From Rathayibacter tanaceti (lineage in GTDB: Bacteria; Actinomycetota; Actinomycetes; Actinomycetales; Microbacteriaceae): a stretch of DNA of 36,882 nt. The DNA is taken from assembly GCF_001634385.1 (NCBI RefSeq), contig NZ_LIIN01000014.1:1-36882 (forward strand), given 5' to 3'. Each line of letters opens with the position of its first letter. The stretch's first letter is position 1. Positions 8,138 through 15,749 of this stretch are shown one piece after another. A program made the translations under genes and the position numbers. The notes beneath the pieces are model-generated. The model saw nothing but the letters and a program-made list of their open reading frames with translations, was not told the origin of the DNA and did not search any database.

Positions 8138-8546
8138 GTGCTGATCAGGGAGCTCGACGCCGACGACCTCGCGACACCCGAGGCGGTGCGGCTGCTGTGG
8201 CGGGCGGCCGAGGCCGACGAAACGGCGCTGCGGGCGATCCGCGAGCACGAGCTGCCCGGGCTCGGCGTGATCGGAGTCGTCGACGGCGGCGTCGTTGGCG
8301 CCTCGCCGCGCACCAGGTCGGCTTCGGAGCCGTCACGATCGAGTACATCGCCTCGGCGGTCCGCGGCAGCGGACGCGCGATCGTCGCCGAGATCAGGCGC
8401 CGGCACCCCTCCGCGGCGTTCCTCGCCGAGACGGACGACGACGCGATCGGGTTCTACCGAGCGCTCGGCTTCACGGCGTCCGCCGCCCCGGAGGACCCGC
8501 GCTGGCCGGGCCGTCCTGTTACGCCTGCCGCCTCCCGCCCTCCTGA
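8138..8546 (+). CDS. Small GNAT-family N-acetyltransferase, two frameshifts
   Basis: This would be a GCN5-related N-acetyltransferase using acetyl-CoA, similar to ArsN2-like short acetyltransferases. The GTG at 8138 begins VLIRELDADDLATPEAV. The frame breaks at about 8301-8304 (after GVVDGGVVGA, resuming as AAHQVGFGAVTIEYIASA). It breaks again at about 8515-8517 (after WPGRP, resuming as CYACRLPPS and stopping at 8544-8546). One added C at each point gives a 136-residue protein. The acetyl-CoA loop region RGSGRAIVAEIRRR and the C-terminal ALGF motif (GFYRALGFT) are clear. I consider it an intact gene with two sequence errors, though a real pseudogene is possible. The substrate is unknown. Confidence 0.7.
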
Positions 8547-8618
8547 CGCGTCACCCAGTGGCTCATCAGCGAGGGAACCCCGAGCGATCGAGGGTCCCTC
8601 GGCAGCGCGACGAGCCGA

Positions 8619-9848
8619 TCAGCGGATCGACCAGCTGGGCGCGCCGCGCCCGTCGTACTGCACGAGGTTGCCGTCGTCCTGGAGAACCAGGCGGTAGGGG
8701 GCGACCGATGAGGGCGAGGCCGACGCCGACCAGGTCACCGAGCCGTCGCGGGTGACCACGGCCATGACGCCGTCGTCGTAGAGGACGAACGCGCTCCCCG
8801 CCGAGGAGGTGCCGGTCGAGTAGACCGGGCCGGAGGGTCCGTAGACCACGAAATTGCCGTCGGCCTGCATCAGAGCGCGGTAGGCGCCGTTGGGCGAGCG
8901 CAGCAGGCTGCCTGCGTCGAGTCCGTTCGTGGCGTAGAGGGTGCTCGAGGGGAGTGCGGCCTGGCTGGTCCAGATGATTGAGCCGTCCTGGTTGACGATG
9001 ATCAGCGAGCCGGCGTTCGTGATGCCGAGGCGCAGGTCGGTCCCGCGGGTGTCCGACGACCACCTGACCGAACCGTCGGCGCCGTAGACGACCGCGTTGC
9101 CGTCCTCCTGCAGCACGAGACGGTTACCGGCGCCGCGGATGCCCGTGTTCCAGACGACGCCCTGCGGGCCGTATCCGACGAGGTTGCCGTCGTCCTGCAT
9201 CCGTGCGGTGAACCGGCCGTTCTCGGAGGTGAGCTGGCGGTTCGCCCGCAGCGTCTGCCCCGCGAAGAGTGTGTCGATCGGAGGCTCCGCGATCCGGCCG
9301 TTGACGCTGCTGGCCCACGCGGGTGTGCCGTTCTCGCGGTAGACGACGAGGTTGCCGTCCTCCTGGATGATCACCGCGGCGTTCGGCTCGTCGGGCGTGA
9401 CGGTATTCCACACCGGGCGGCCGCCGGAGGAGTAGACAACGAGGTTGCCGTCGGCCTGCATGACGAGGTGGTCGCCCCGGCCCTCGGTGCCCGTGCCGAA
9501 AGTCGCGCGACCGCTCGGGTCGTAGATGACCGCGTTGCCGTCCGTCTGCATCTCGAATCGCCAGCCGCCGTCACGCTCCGAGGTGATGCGCTCTCCGCGG
9601 GCCAGTTCCTCGCCTCCGACGAGCGCGTTGTAGTACTGGCCGGAGGCCTGCGCTGCGGCGTCGGCCGAGGGGGTGAGCTCGGGGGCGTCCTCGCGGGTGG
9701 CCGAGAGCGGCGCTCCGGGGTCCTCCCGCGTCGACGTGAGGGGCGCGTCCTCGGCCAGGGCGGGGGTGCCCCCGAGCAGCAGCGCTCCGGCGGCGAGGAG
9801 GGCGACGAGCCCGGAGGCCAGCGGACGGGTGGGGGCGGGAGGCGTCAT
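8619..9848 (-). CDS. Secreted bulb-type mannose-binding lectin, three domains
   Basis: This is a 409-residue exported lectin of the monocot mannose-binding (B_lectin, beta-prism II) type. The ATG at 9848 has AGAAGGA upstream. A Sec signal covers residues 1 to about 32 (core SGLVALLAAGALLLGG, cleavage after ALA). A low-complexity Glu/Asp/Ser/Thr linker follows. Nine successive strands carry the sugar-site motif QxDxNxVxY or a decayed form: six are good (for example MQADGNLVVY, IQEDGNLVVY and LQDDGNLVQY), one has Phe (MQADGNFVVY), and two are degenerate (ITNAGSLIIV and LYDDGVMAVV). Three motifs per domain means three domains. Likely roles are binding mannose-rich glycans on competitors, hosts or the cell's own wall; bacterial relatives include lectin-like bacteriocins. 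No killing domain is visible. Confidence 0.88.
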   Translation of the reverse strand: MTPPAPTRPLASGLVALLAAGALLLGGTPALAEDAPLTSTREDPGAPLSATREDAPELTPSADAAAQASGQYYNALVGGEELARGERITSERDGGWRFEMQTDGNAVIYDPSGRATFGTGTEGRGDHLVMQADGNLVVYSSGGRPVWNTVTPDEPNAAVIIQEDGNLVVYRENGTPAWASSVNGRIAEPPIDTLFAGQTLRANRQLTSENGRFTARMQDDGNLVGYGPQGVVWNTGIRGAGNRLVLQEDGNAVVYGADGSVRWSSDTRGTDLRLGITNAGSLIIVNQDGSIIWTSQAALPSSTLYATNGLDAGSLLRSPNGAYRALMQADGNFVVYGPSGPVYSTGTSSAGSAFVLYDDGVMAVVTRDGSVTWSASASPSSVAPYRLVLQDDGNLVQYDGRGAPSWSIR

Positions 9849-10218
9849 CGCGCAGGTCCTTCTCAAGAGGTCGGCATCGCCGAGGGGTTGAGGGAATGCT
9901 CGCACGCCGGCGGCCTGCGGCGCGAGGCTTCCGTGAGCGTCGCTCCCCTCGGATCCCGCAGCGGGACGCGGCGCGCTCGCTGCAACGAGCTCGTCGCGGC
10001 TGGTCCCGGGGCCGCACAGCGGGGTCTGACGGGCCTAGCACGATCCTGCGAGCCGGACGCGCGGTGGACGCATTCCGGCTGAGCGGAACCTGCGTGAAAT
10101 CTCACAGACCGCCGCGCGGAGCGCATCTCTCCGCGGGCACTGCCTACAGTCGAGTTCTCATCACAATGGCGTGTATCCCCCGCTCAGCTCGAGCTCAGTT
10201 CCGACCGGAAGGCCCGCC
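9849..10218. promoter_or_regulatory. 370-bp divergent intergenic region (lectin / DoxX)
   Basis: This holds the upstream regions of the minus-strand lectin and the plus-strand DoxX gene. I see no gene in it. The one clear structure is a perfect 7-bp inverted repeat, CGCGGAG (10115-10121) with CTCCGCG (10129-10135), about 85-105 bp before the DoxX start, which could be an operator or a transcript hairpin. Promoter elements cannot be assigned with confidence. Confidence 0.4.
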
Positions 10219-10674
10219 ATGACCGCAACACTCGACCGACCCGACACCGCCCCCACCTCACACAGGTCCTCTGCGCTGGGCACCTCGCTCGGGCTGCTCC
10301 TGCTCCGACTCGCCCTGGGCGCCGTGTTCATCGCCCACGGCTGGCAGAAGATCGCCATTGACGGACTCGGCGCGACGACCGAGGGCTTCGACGCCATGGG
10401 CATCCCGTTCGCGGCCGCGCTCGCTCCGGTGGCGGCGTTCACCGAGCTGCTCGCCGGTGCCGCGATCATCGTCGGCGTCATGACCAGGATCGCCGCCGCC
10501 GGCCTCGCGATCACCGCTCTGGTCGCCCTCGTCGTCGTGCATGCTCCGAACGGGTTCTTCGCGGCCACCGGCGGAATCGAGTTCGTCCTCGTCCTCGCCG
10601 CCGGAGCAGCGGCGCTCGCGCTGACCGGCGCGGGCCGACTCTCGGGCGACGCGCTGCTGCGACGCCGGCGCTGA
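10219..10674 (+). CDS. DoxX-family membrane protein
   Basis: This 151-residue protein starts at the ATG at 10219, eight bases after GGAAGG. It has four predicted membrane helices and the DoxX hallmarks: LGLLLLRLALGAVFIAHGWQK at the first helix, then GFDAMGIPFAAALAPVAAFTELLAGAA, and a Gly-rich loop before the last helix (GFFAATGGIEFVL). In mycobacteria DoxX joins a membrane oxidoreductase complex with SodA and SseA that responds to oxidative stress; elsewhere the role is undefined. It appears monocistronic, with a strong hairpin at 10730-10768 before the alditol oxidase gene. Confidence 0.88.
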   Translation: MTATLDRPDTAPTSHRSSALGTSLGLLLLRLALGAVFIAHGWQKIAIDGLGATTEGFDAMGIPFAAALAPVAAFTELLAGAAIIVGVMTRIAAAGLAITALVALVVVHAPNGFFAATGGIEFVLVLAAGAAALALTGAGRLSGDALLRRRR

Positions 10675-10729
10675 CCCCTCCGGGACCGTCGACGGGCGCG
10701 CACGGGTGCCGCCCGCCGCGTCGGATCCG

Positions 10730-10768
10730 GTCCGGCTCGCGAGAACAGTGAGTTCCCGCGGGCCGGAC
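10730..10768 (+). terminator. Long hairpin after DoxX
   Basis: A 17-bp stem (10730-10746 with 10752-10768) encloses the 5-base loop AGTGA and has one mismatch and one G-T pair. It lies 56 bp after the DoxX stop and separates it from the alditol oxidase gene. Confidence 0.7.
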
Positions 10769-10875
10769 CGGGTTGAGCGACCCGGGCCCGCTCGGCAGGT
10801 GCGCAGCCGCGGTAGCCGGCGGTCCGTTCGTTGCCGATGACAACAAAACGCAGGACGGCGCGGCAGAATGGACGC

Positions 10876-12132
10876 ATGACGCACCGGAGCAACTGGGCAG
10901 GCACCTACGAGTACCGCGCCGCCGACATCATCGAGCCCGAGTCGATCGAGGAGGTGCAGCGCCTGGTCCGCGAGAACGACCGCGTCCGCGCGCTCGGCAG
11001 CCGCCACTCCTTCACCGCGCTGCCCGACACGCCCGGCGTCCTCCTGCACCTCGGCCGCCTGCCCTCCGACCCCGAGATCGACGCAGGGGCGAACACCGTC
11101 ACCGTCGGAGGCGCCACCCGGTACGGCGTCCTCGCCGCACACCTGCACAGCGCCGGTTACGCCCTGCACAACATGGGCTCGCTCCCCCACATCTCGGTCG
11201 CCGGCGCGATCGCGACCGGCACCCACGGCTCCGGAGACGGCAACGCCAACCTCTCCTCCGCCGTCTCGGCCCTCGAGCTGGTCACCGCCGACGGCTCGCT
11301 GCGCACGATTCGCCGCGGAGAACCCGGCTTCGAGGGCGTCGTCGTCGGCCTCGGCGCCTTCGGCGTCGTCACCCGGGTGACCCTCGACGTCCAGCCGACC
11401 TTCGACGTGCGGCAGGACGCGTTCGTCGACCTGCCCTGGGAGCGCGTGCTCGACGACTTCGAGGCGATCACCTCCTCCGCCTACAGCGTCAGCCTGATGA
11501 CGCACTGGTCGAGCCCCGCCGTCGAGCAGCTCTGGCTGAAGACCCGGGTCGAGAGCGGAGTCGTCGCCGACGTCGACGCGACGCACCTGGGCGCGGTCGC
11601 CGCCGCGGCCAGCCTGTTCGCCGTGTCCGAGGGTGTCGACTCCAACCTCAACCCGTTCGGCGGCTCGATCGGGCCGTGGTCCGAACGACTCCCGCACTTC
11701 CGCCTCGACCGCGAGCCGAGCGCGGGCGACGAGATCCAGAGCGAGTACATGGTGCCGCGCGAGAGGATCCGCGAGGCGATCGTCGCCCTCCGCGCGATCG
11801 GCGAGCGGATCGACGAGGTGCTGCTGATCACCGAACTGCGCACGATGGCGGCCGACGACCAGTGGCTCTCCCCGGCCCAGGGCCGCGACAGCGTCGGCGT
11901 GCACTTCACCTTCGCGAAGGACCGGGCCGGAGTCGACGCCGTGCTCCCCGCGGTCGAGGGCGCTCTGCTCCCGCTCGGCGCCCGCCCGCACTGGGGCAAG
12001 CACTTCCTGGCCCGAGCCGACGAGATCGCCCCGCTCTACCCGCACCTCGCCGAGTGGCGCGCGCTCCGGGCCGAGTGGGACCCCTCGGGCCGCTTCGCGA
12101 GCGACTACCTCCGCGACCGCCTCCTGGGCTGA
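10876..12132 (+). CDS. aldO: Alditol oxidase (FAD-dependent, VAO family)
   Basis: This 418-residue flavoenzyme matches the Streptomyces alditol oxidase type, which oxidises xylitol, sorbitol and similar polyols at C1 to aldoses while reducing O2 to H2O2. It has an FAD-binding PCMH domain (about 10-170) and a C-terminal ALO domain. His44 in GSRHSF matches the covalent FAD attachment site. The active-site set is present: SLPHISVAG (Ser), ELRTMAADDQWLSP (Glu and Arg) and HWGK (Lys). The ATG at 10876 fits the family N-terminus (NWAGTYEY); a TTG at 10831 would add 15 residues without support. The gene seems to stand alone. Specificity between xylitol, sorbitol and related polyols cannot be told from sequence. 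Confidence 0.88.
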   Translation: MTHRSNWAGTYEYRAADIIEPESIEEVQRLVRENDRVRALGSRHSFTALPDTPGVLLHLGRLPSDPEIDAGANTVTVGGATRYGVLAAHLHSAGYALHNMGSLPHISVAGAIATGTHGSGDGNANLSSAVSALELVTADGSLRTIRRGEPGFEGVVVGLGAFGVVTRVTLDVQPTFDVRQDAFVDLPWERVLDDFEAITSSAYSVSLMTHWSSPAVEQLWLKTRVESGVVADVDATHLGAVAAAASLFAVSEGVDSNLNPFGGSIGPWSERLPHFRLDREPSAGDEIQSEYMVPRERIREAIVALRAIGERIDEVLLITELRTMAADDQWLSPAQGRDSVGVHFTFAKDRAGVDAVLPAVEGALLPLGARPHWGKHFLARADEIAPLYPHLAEWRALRAEWDPSGRFASDYLRDRLLG

Positions 12133-12262
12133 CCCCTCTTGAGCAGGATGCGACTGCGAGCGCTGCCGCCCCTGTGCATCGCGCGGGCCGGGTGGCGGCC
12201 GCGAAACGGGTGACGGCCCGGAGGAAGGCGGGTAGCGTCGCCGAGACGAGAGGGAGGTCGCC

Positions 12263-12658
12263 ATGCCCCGCGAGGAACGGATGCCGTCGACCATCGAACG
12301 GTCCGACGAGCACGCGCAGGATCTCTGGTCGGCCGCGCACGACTCCGCCGTGGAGAGCTACGGCGAGGGCGAACGCGCCCACCGCACCGCGTTCGCCGCG
12401 CTGAAGCACGAGTACGAGAAGGTCGGCGACCACTGGGAGCGCAAGGCCGCCGCCGGCCCCTCCGACTCGCGCGCAGCCGGCCACGGGCCCGACGGCGGAG
12501 GCGAGACCGCCGGCGGAGTGGACGCCAACGCCTCCAAGGCCCACCTGATGGATCTCGCCAAACGCCTCGACGTCTCCGGCCGCTCCCGGATGACCAAGAC
12601 CGAGCTCGTCGAGGCGCTCCGGCGCGAGAACGACCGCCGCACACGCCGCGCGCGCTGA
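12263..12658 (+). CDS. ChaB-family protein with C-terminal Rho-N/SAP-like domain
   Basis: This 131-residue soluble protein starts at the ATG at 12263, with GGGAGG six bases upstream. Residues about 5-60 match the ChaB fold (MPSTIERSDEHAQDLWSAAH, then HRTAFAALKHEYEKVGDHW). After a Gly-rich linker, residues about 90-125 match the Rho N-terminal/SAP-like nucleic-acid-binding helices (HLMDLAKRLDVSGRSRMTKT, then ELVEALRR). ChaB was named as a cation-transport regulator in E. coli, but its role is poorly defined. The combination is common in actinobacteria and suggests a small nucleic-acid-binding protein. It is convergent with the membrane-protein gene that ends 9 bp away. Confidence 0.85.
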   Translation: MPREERMPSTIERSDEHAQDLWSAAHDSAVESYGEGERAHRTAFAALKHEYEKVGDHWERKAAAGPSDSRAAGHGPDGGGETAGGVDANASKAHLMDLAKRLDVSGRSRMTKTELVEALRRENDRRTRRAR

Positions 12659-12666
12659 CCGGGTCG

Positions 12667-13778
12667 TCAGCCGGCGACCGCAGACGCCGCCGCGGGCACC
12701 TCCACCGCGCCTCCCGCTTCCGGCGGCGCGCGACCAGCACCGTCAGCACGAGCGCCGAGACCGTCCAGATTCCGAGCTGGAGGAGCCAGCGGCCGATACC
12801 CGCCCCGTCGAAGAAGAGGATGCCCCGCATCGCCTCGAAGCCGCCGGAGCCGAGCCAGCCGTTGTGCACCACCTGCCAGAACGGCGGCAGCATCGACTCC
12901 GGCGTGCTGGCCCCCGCGCTCGGGAAGTTGAGGGCGACCAGGATCAGGATCTCGGCCAGCACCGCTCCCTGCCCCAGGAGCAGCGTGAGCAGGGTCGCGA
13001 TCACCCCGACCGTGAAGCTGTAGAGCATCCCGACCCCGATCACCGCCGCGACCTGGCCGAAGTCGACACCGAAGTCGACGAAGAGGCTGATCATCGAGAA
13101 GCCGAGGACAGGCACGAGCAGCGCGGCGCCGGCCGCCGTCGCGAGCAGGGCCTTCACTCCCGCCCGCGGGATCGCCTGGCTGATCGCGGTGATGCTGAGG
13201 AACGCGCCGACCGTGCAGATGACCAGGAAGAAGAAGAGGACGGAGCCTCCGGGATCGTCGGCGGGCAGCGGAGCGACGTCCTCGATCGTCGCCGTCGTGC
13301 CGAGCTGCGCCGCGGCCTGGTCACCCACCTGCTGCACGACGGCGGCGGCGAGGCGTCCGCCTCCCGAGGCGATCACCGTGGTGACGGTCGAGCCGTCGAC
13401 GATCACGGCTCCGACCGCGTCGCGATCGGCGACCGCCTGCCGCGCCTGCTCGGCGGAGTCGGCCCGGCTCGCATCGAAGGCACCCTCCGCGCGCTCCTCG
13501 AGCGCATCGGCGAGCTGGTCGGTGACCTGCGCCGGGCCCGAGAGCGTGATCGCCAGGTCGTGGGGCACCGGCGCGTGCCCGGCGCTGACGTAGGCGAGGC
13601 TGAATGCCACGAGGAAGAACAGCGGCATCGAGATCACCGCGATGAGGCGGGTGCGCAGCGACGCCGTCCGCGAGGGGTCCACGGATCCTGGCGTGGCGAC
13701 GACATCGAGGTGGTTCTCGGGCATCGTCAGGTCGATGCCCGCAGTGCGGGTGGACGGTCGTGGCTCGGTCGTGCTCAT
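12667..13778 (-). CDS. YhgE/DUF3533-like membrane protein B, frameshift near 3' end
   Basis: This is the second of two adjacent paralogous membrane proteins. The ATG at 13778 overlaps the stop of the upstream paralog (ATGA). A cytoplasmic N-terminus of about 45 residues is followed by one helix (LIAVISMPLFFLVAFSLAYV) and an extracellular domain of about 130 residues with LGTTATIEDVAPLPADDPGG. About five more helices follow, with FPSAGASTPESMLPPFWQ between two of them. That layout is shared with Pip/YhgE and ABC-2-like exporters. The frame stays open past 12700 into antisense of other genes. One base added at about 12707-12713 gives an end EVPAAASAVAG and the TGA at 12667, for 370 residues. 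Function is probably export or cell-envelope related, under TetR control. Confidence 0.75.
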
Positions 13779-15016
13779 CGCAGGACTCCCTCTCCGGTGG
13801 TGGTGGACTCGCTGGCGGTGATCGACCGCCGCGTGACCTCGGCGTCGTCGGGTTCGAGCAGCTCACCGTCGACGACGACGGTCTCGATGCGGGCGTGACG
13901 CGGCTGCTCCGGCGCCCTCCACGCCTCGGCGGGCGGGGCGGAGTCGGTGGCGAGATCCGCGAGCTCGGCGCGCTGCCTCCGGACGGTCTTGCCCAGGTGC
14001 ACGACGAAGGTGACCAGCATCAGCCCGAGCGTCCAGGCGAGCAGCTGCAGAACCCAGCGGCCCGCGCCGTTGCCGCCGAAGTACACGATCGAGCGGAACG
14101 CCTCCATCGCCCCCGCCCCGAAGTAGACCTCGTGCACGCCCTGCCAGAAGCCGGGGAGCATCGCCGCGGGGCCGGCACCTCCTGCGCTCGGGAAGTTGAT
14201 GAACACGACGAACGCCATGATCCCGAAGGTGGCCGCCTTGCCCAGGAGCTGCTCGATGAGGATCGCCGCACAGCCCACGGTGAAGACGTAGAGCGCGTTC
14301 ACGCCCAGCAGGCCGGCGATCGAGCCGAAGCTCGCTCCGTAGTCGCCGAGGAAGATCGAGGAGAGCCCGAAGACGATCAGCGGAGCGACGACGGCCGCGA
14401 TCGAGATCGCGGTGTAGCGCAGGCGCAGCGGCGCACCGGGCATCACCTGCATCAGCACGATGATCACCAGGTAGGCACCCAGGGAGGTGTAGGTGAGGAG
14501 GTAGAACAGGCCGGTGCCGAGGCTGTCGGCCGCGGCCAGCGGAGCCACGTCGACGACGGTCGCCGTGGTGCCGAGCTGGGCGGCGACCTGCGCGGCGGCG
14601 CCCTGCACGGCGCCGGCGACCGAGCGGCCCTCCGCCCCTGCGACGTAGGTCGTCACGGTGAAGGCCGGAGGGGCCGATGGGTCGGCGGCGGCCACGGGCG
14701 AGATCTCGATCGACCCGTCGTAGCGCCGCTCCTCGACGCCCGAGCGCGCCTCGGCGACGACGTCGGTCCGCTCGGCCGAGAACTCCGCGGTGCTGTCGAG
14801 CCCCTCCGCGATCGGCGCCACCACCTGGTCGGGGCCGACGACGAGCAGGGGGAGGTCGTTCGGCGCGGGGTGGTGCAGAGCGCTGACGAACGCGAGCGGG
14901 AAGACGATCACGAAGAAGAGCGGCAGCAGGAGCGCCAGGAGCGCCGTGCGCACGGAGCTCGCAGGTCGCGGCGGGTCGCCGACGGGCGTGGGCGGTGGGG
15001 TGGTCGGGCTCGACAC
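13775..15016 (-). CDS. YhgE/DUF3533-like membrane protein A
   Basis: This 413-residue membrane protein uses the GTG at 15016, with GAGGAG six bases upstream. The layout is one N-terminal helix (VRTALLALLLPLFFVIVFPL), an extracellular domain of about 150 residues, about five more helices, and a cytoplasmic tail of about 75 residues. It shares with its downstream paralog the strings LGTTATVVDVAPL and FPSAGGAGPAAMLPGFWQGV and the closing pattern GAGRWVLQL. The single-helix, ectodomain, multi-helix layout is that of YhgE/Pip and DUF3533 proteins, related to ABC-2-type permeases. No ATPase accompanies it. Transcription starts next to three operators and diverges from a TetR gene, which resembles inducible efflux loci. 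Confidence 0.8.
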   Translation of the reverse strand: MSSPTTPPPTPVGDPPRPASSVRTALLALLLPLFFVIVFPLAFVSALHHPAPNDLPLLVVGPDQVVAPIAEGLDSTAEFSAERTDVVAEARSGVEERRYDGSIEISPVAAADPSAPPAFTVTTYVAGAEGRSVAGAVQGAAAQVAAQLGTTATVVDVAPLAAADSLGTGLFYLLTYTSLGAYLVIIVLMQVMPGAPLRLRYTAISIAAVVAPLIVFGLSSIFLGDYGASFGSIAGLLGVNALYVFTVGCAAILIEQLLGKAATFGIMAFVVFINFPSAGGAGPAAMLPGFWQGVHEVYFGAGAMEAFRSIVYFGGNGAGRWVLQLLAWTLGLMLVTFVVHLGKTVRRQRAELADLATDSAPPAEAWRAPEQPRHARIETVVVDGELLEPDDAEVTRRSITASESTTTGEGVLR

Positions 15017-15032
15017 GGGGGCTCCTCGAAAG

Positions 15033-15083
15033 GTAAACGGTGGTTACAAAGTAAACGGTGTTTGCAACGTAATCGACGTTTAC
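15033..15083. promoter_or_regulatory. Three tandem 15-bp operators, 18-bp period
   Basis: Three imperfect palindromes of the form GTAAAC-N3-GTTTAC lie at 15033-15047, 15051-15065 and 15069-15083. Their starts are exactly 18 bp apart. They fill the AT-richer centre of the 154-bp gap between membrane protein A (minus) and the TetR gene (plus), and the nearest is 17 bp from the membrane-protein start codon. They are very probably binding sites for the adjacent TetR protein, controlling both directions. Confidence 0.8.
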
Positions 15084-15170
15084 GCTGGAGTCAAGATGCT
15101 CTCGCCGTCGAGGTTCCTCGGTGCCGAGCGCGAGGATTCTCAGGAGCCGAGAACCTCAGGAGGGAACCAC

Positions 15171-15740
15171 ATGGCCGGCCAGGGGTCCGCACGCCGAGAC
15201 CGGTCGGCGGCGGTGAAGGACGAGATCCGCCGCTCCGCCGCCCGCCTCTTCACCGAGCGGGGCTTCGAGGCGACCGGCATCCGCGACATCGCTGCGGTGG
15301 CCGACGTGAATCCGGCCATCGTGATCCGTCACTTCGGCTCGAAAGAGGCGCTCTTCATCGAGACCGTCGATGGAACGGGTGCGCTCCAGGCGATGATCGA
15401 GGGGCCGATCGAGGAACTCGGCCGTCGCGTCGTCCGCCAAATCATGATGTCCCGCGGACGCGGCGGGCTCGTCGTCTTCGGCACGATCGTCCGGGCCTCC
15501 GGCCGACCCGACATCCGCGCCACCCTCGCCACCTCGATGATCGAGCGCTTCGTGGTCCCGATCGCCCCGCTGATCCCTCGGAGCGACGCCGAGACGAGAG
15601 CACACCTCTTCGCGGCACAGCTCGTCGGGCTGATGACGGCGCTCGTCGTCTACGACGACGTCCACCTGCGCGAGGCTCCGCTCGAGGAGGTCGTCGAGCT
15701 CTACGGAGCCGGCCTCCAGCAGCTGCTCACCGGGCCGTGA
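15171..15740 (+). CDS. TetR-family transcriptional regulator
   Basis: This 189-residue regulator starts at the ATG at 15171, six bases after AGGAGGG. The N-terminal TetR helix-turn-helix is clear: AARLFTERGFEATGIRDIAA (24-43) and VNPAIVIRHFGSKEALF (46-62). The C-terminal ligand-binding half is all-helical and resembles TetR_C proteins with LFAAQLVGLMTALVVYDD. It diverges from the two paralogous membrane proteins and is separated from them by three matching palindromes, so autoregulation and repression of the membrane pair is the simple inference. The inducer is unknown. It is convergent with kynureninase, with nine bases between stops. Confidence 0.9.
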   Translation: MAGQGSARRDRSAAVKDEIRRSAARLFTERGFEATGIRDIAAVADVNPAIVIRHFGSKEALFIETVDGTGALQAMIEGPIEELGRRVVRQIMMSRGRGGLVVFGTIVRASGRPDIRATLATSMIERFVVPIAPLIPRSDAETRAHLFAAQLVGLMTALVVYDDVHLREAPLEEVVELYGAGLQQLLTGP

Positions 15741-15749
15741 GCTCCGGGG

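Noticed and set aside
12105-13778. A 557-codon minus-strand frame starting as membrane protein B
   Set aside because: After about residue 350 the sequence becomes Arg/Ser/Pro-rich and runs antisense to the ChaB gene. The true end is at 12667 after a one-base correction.
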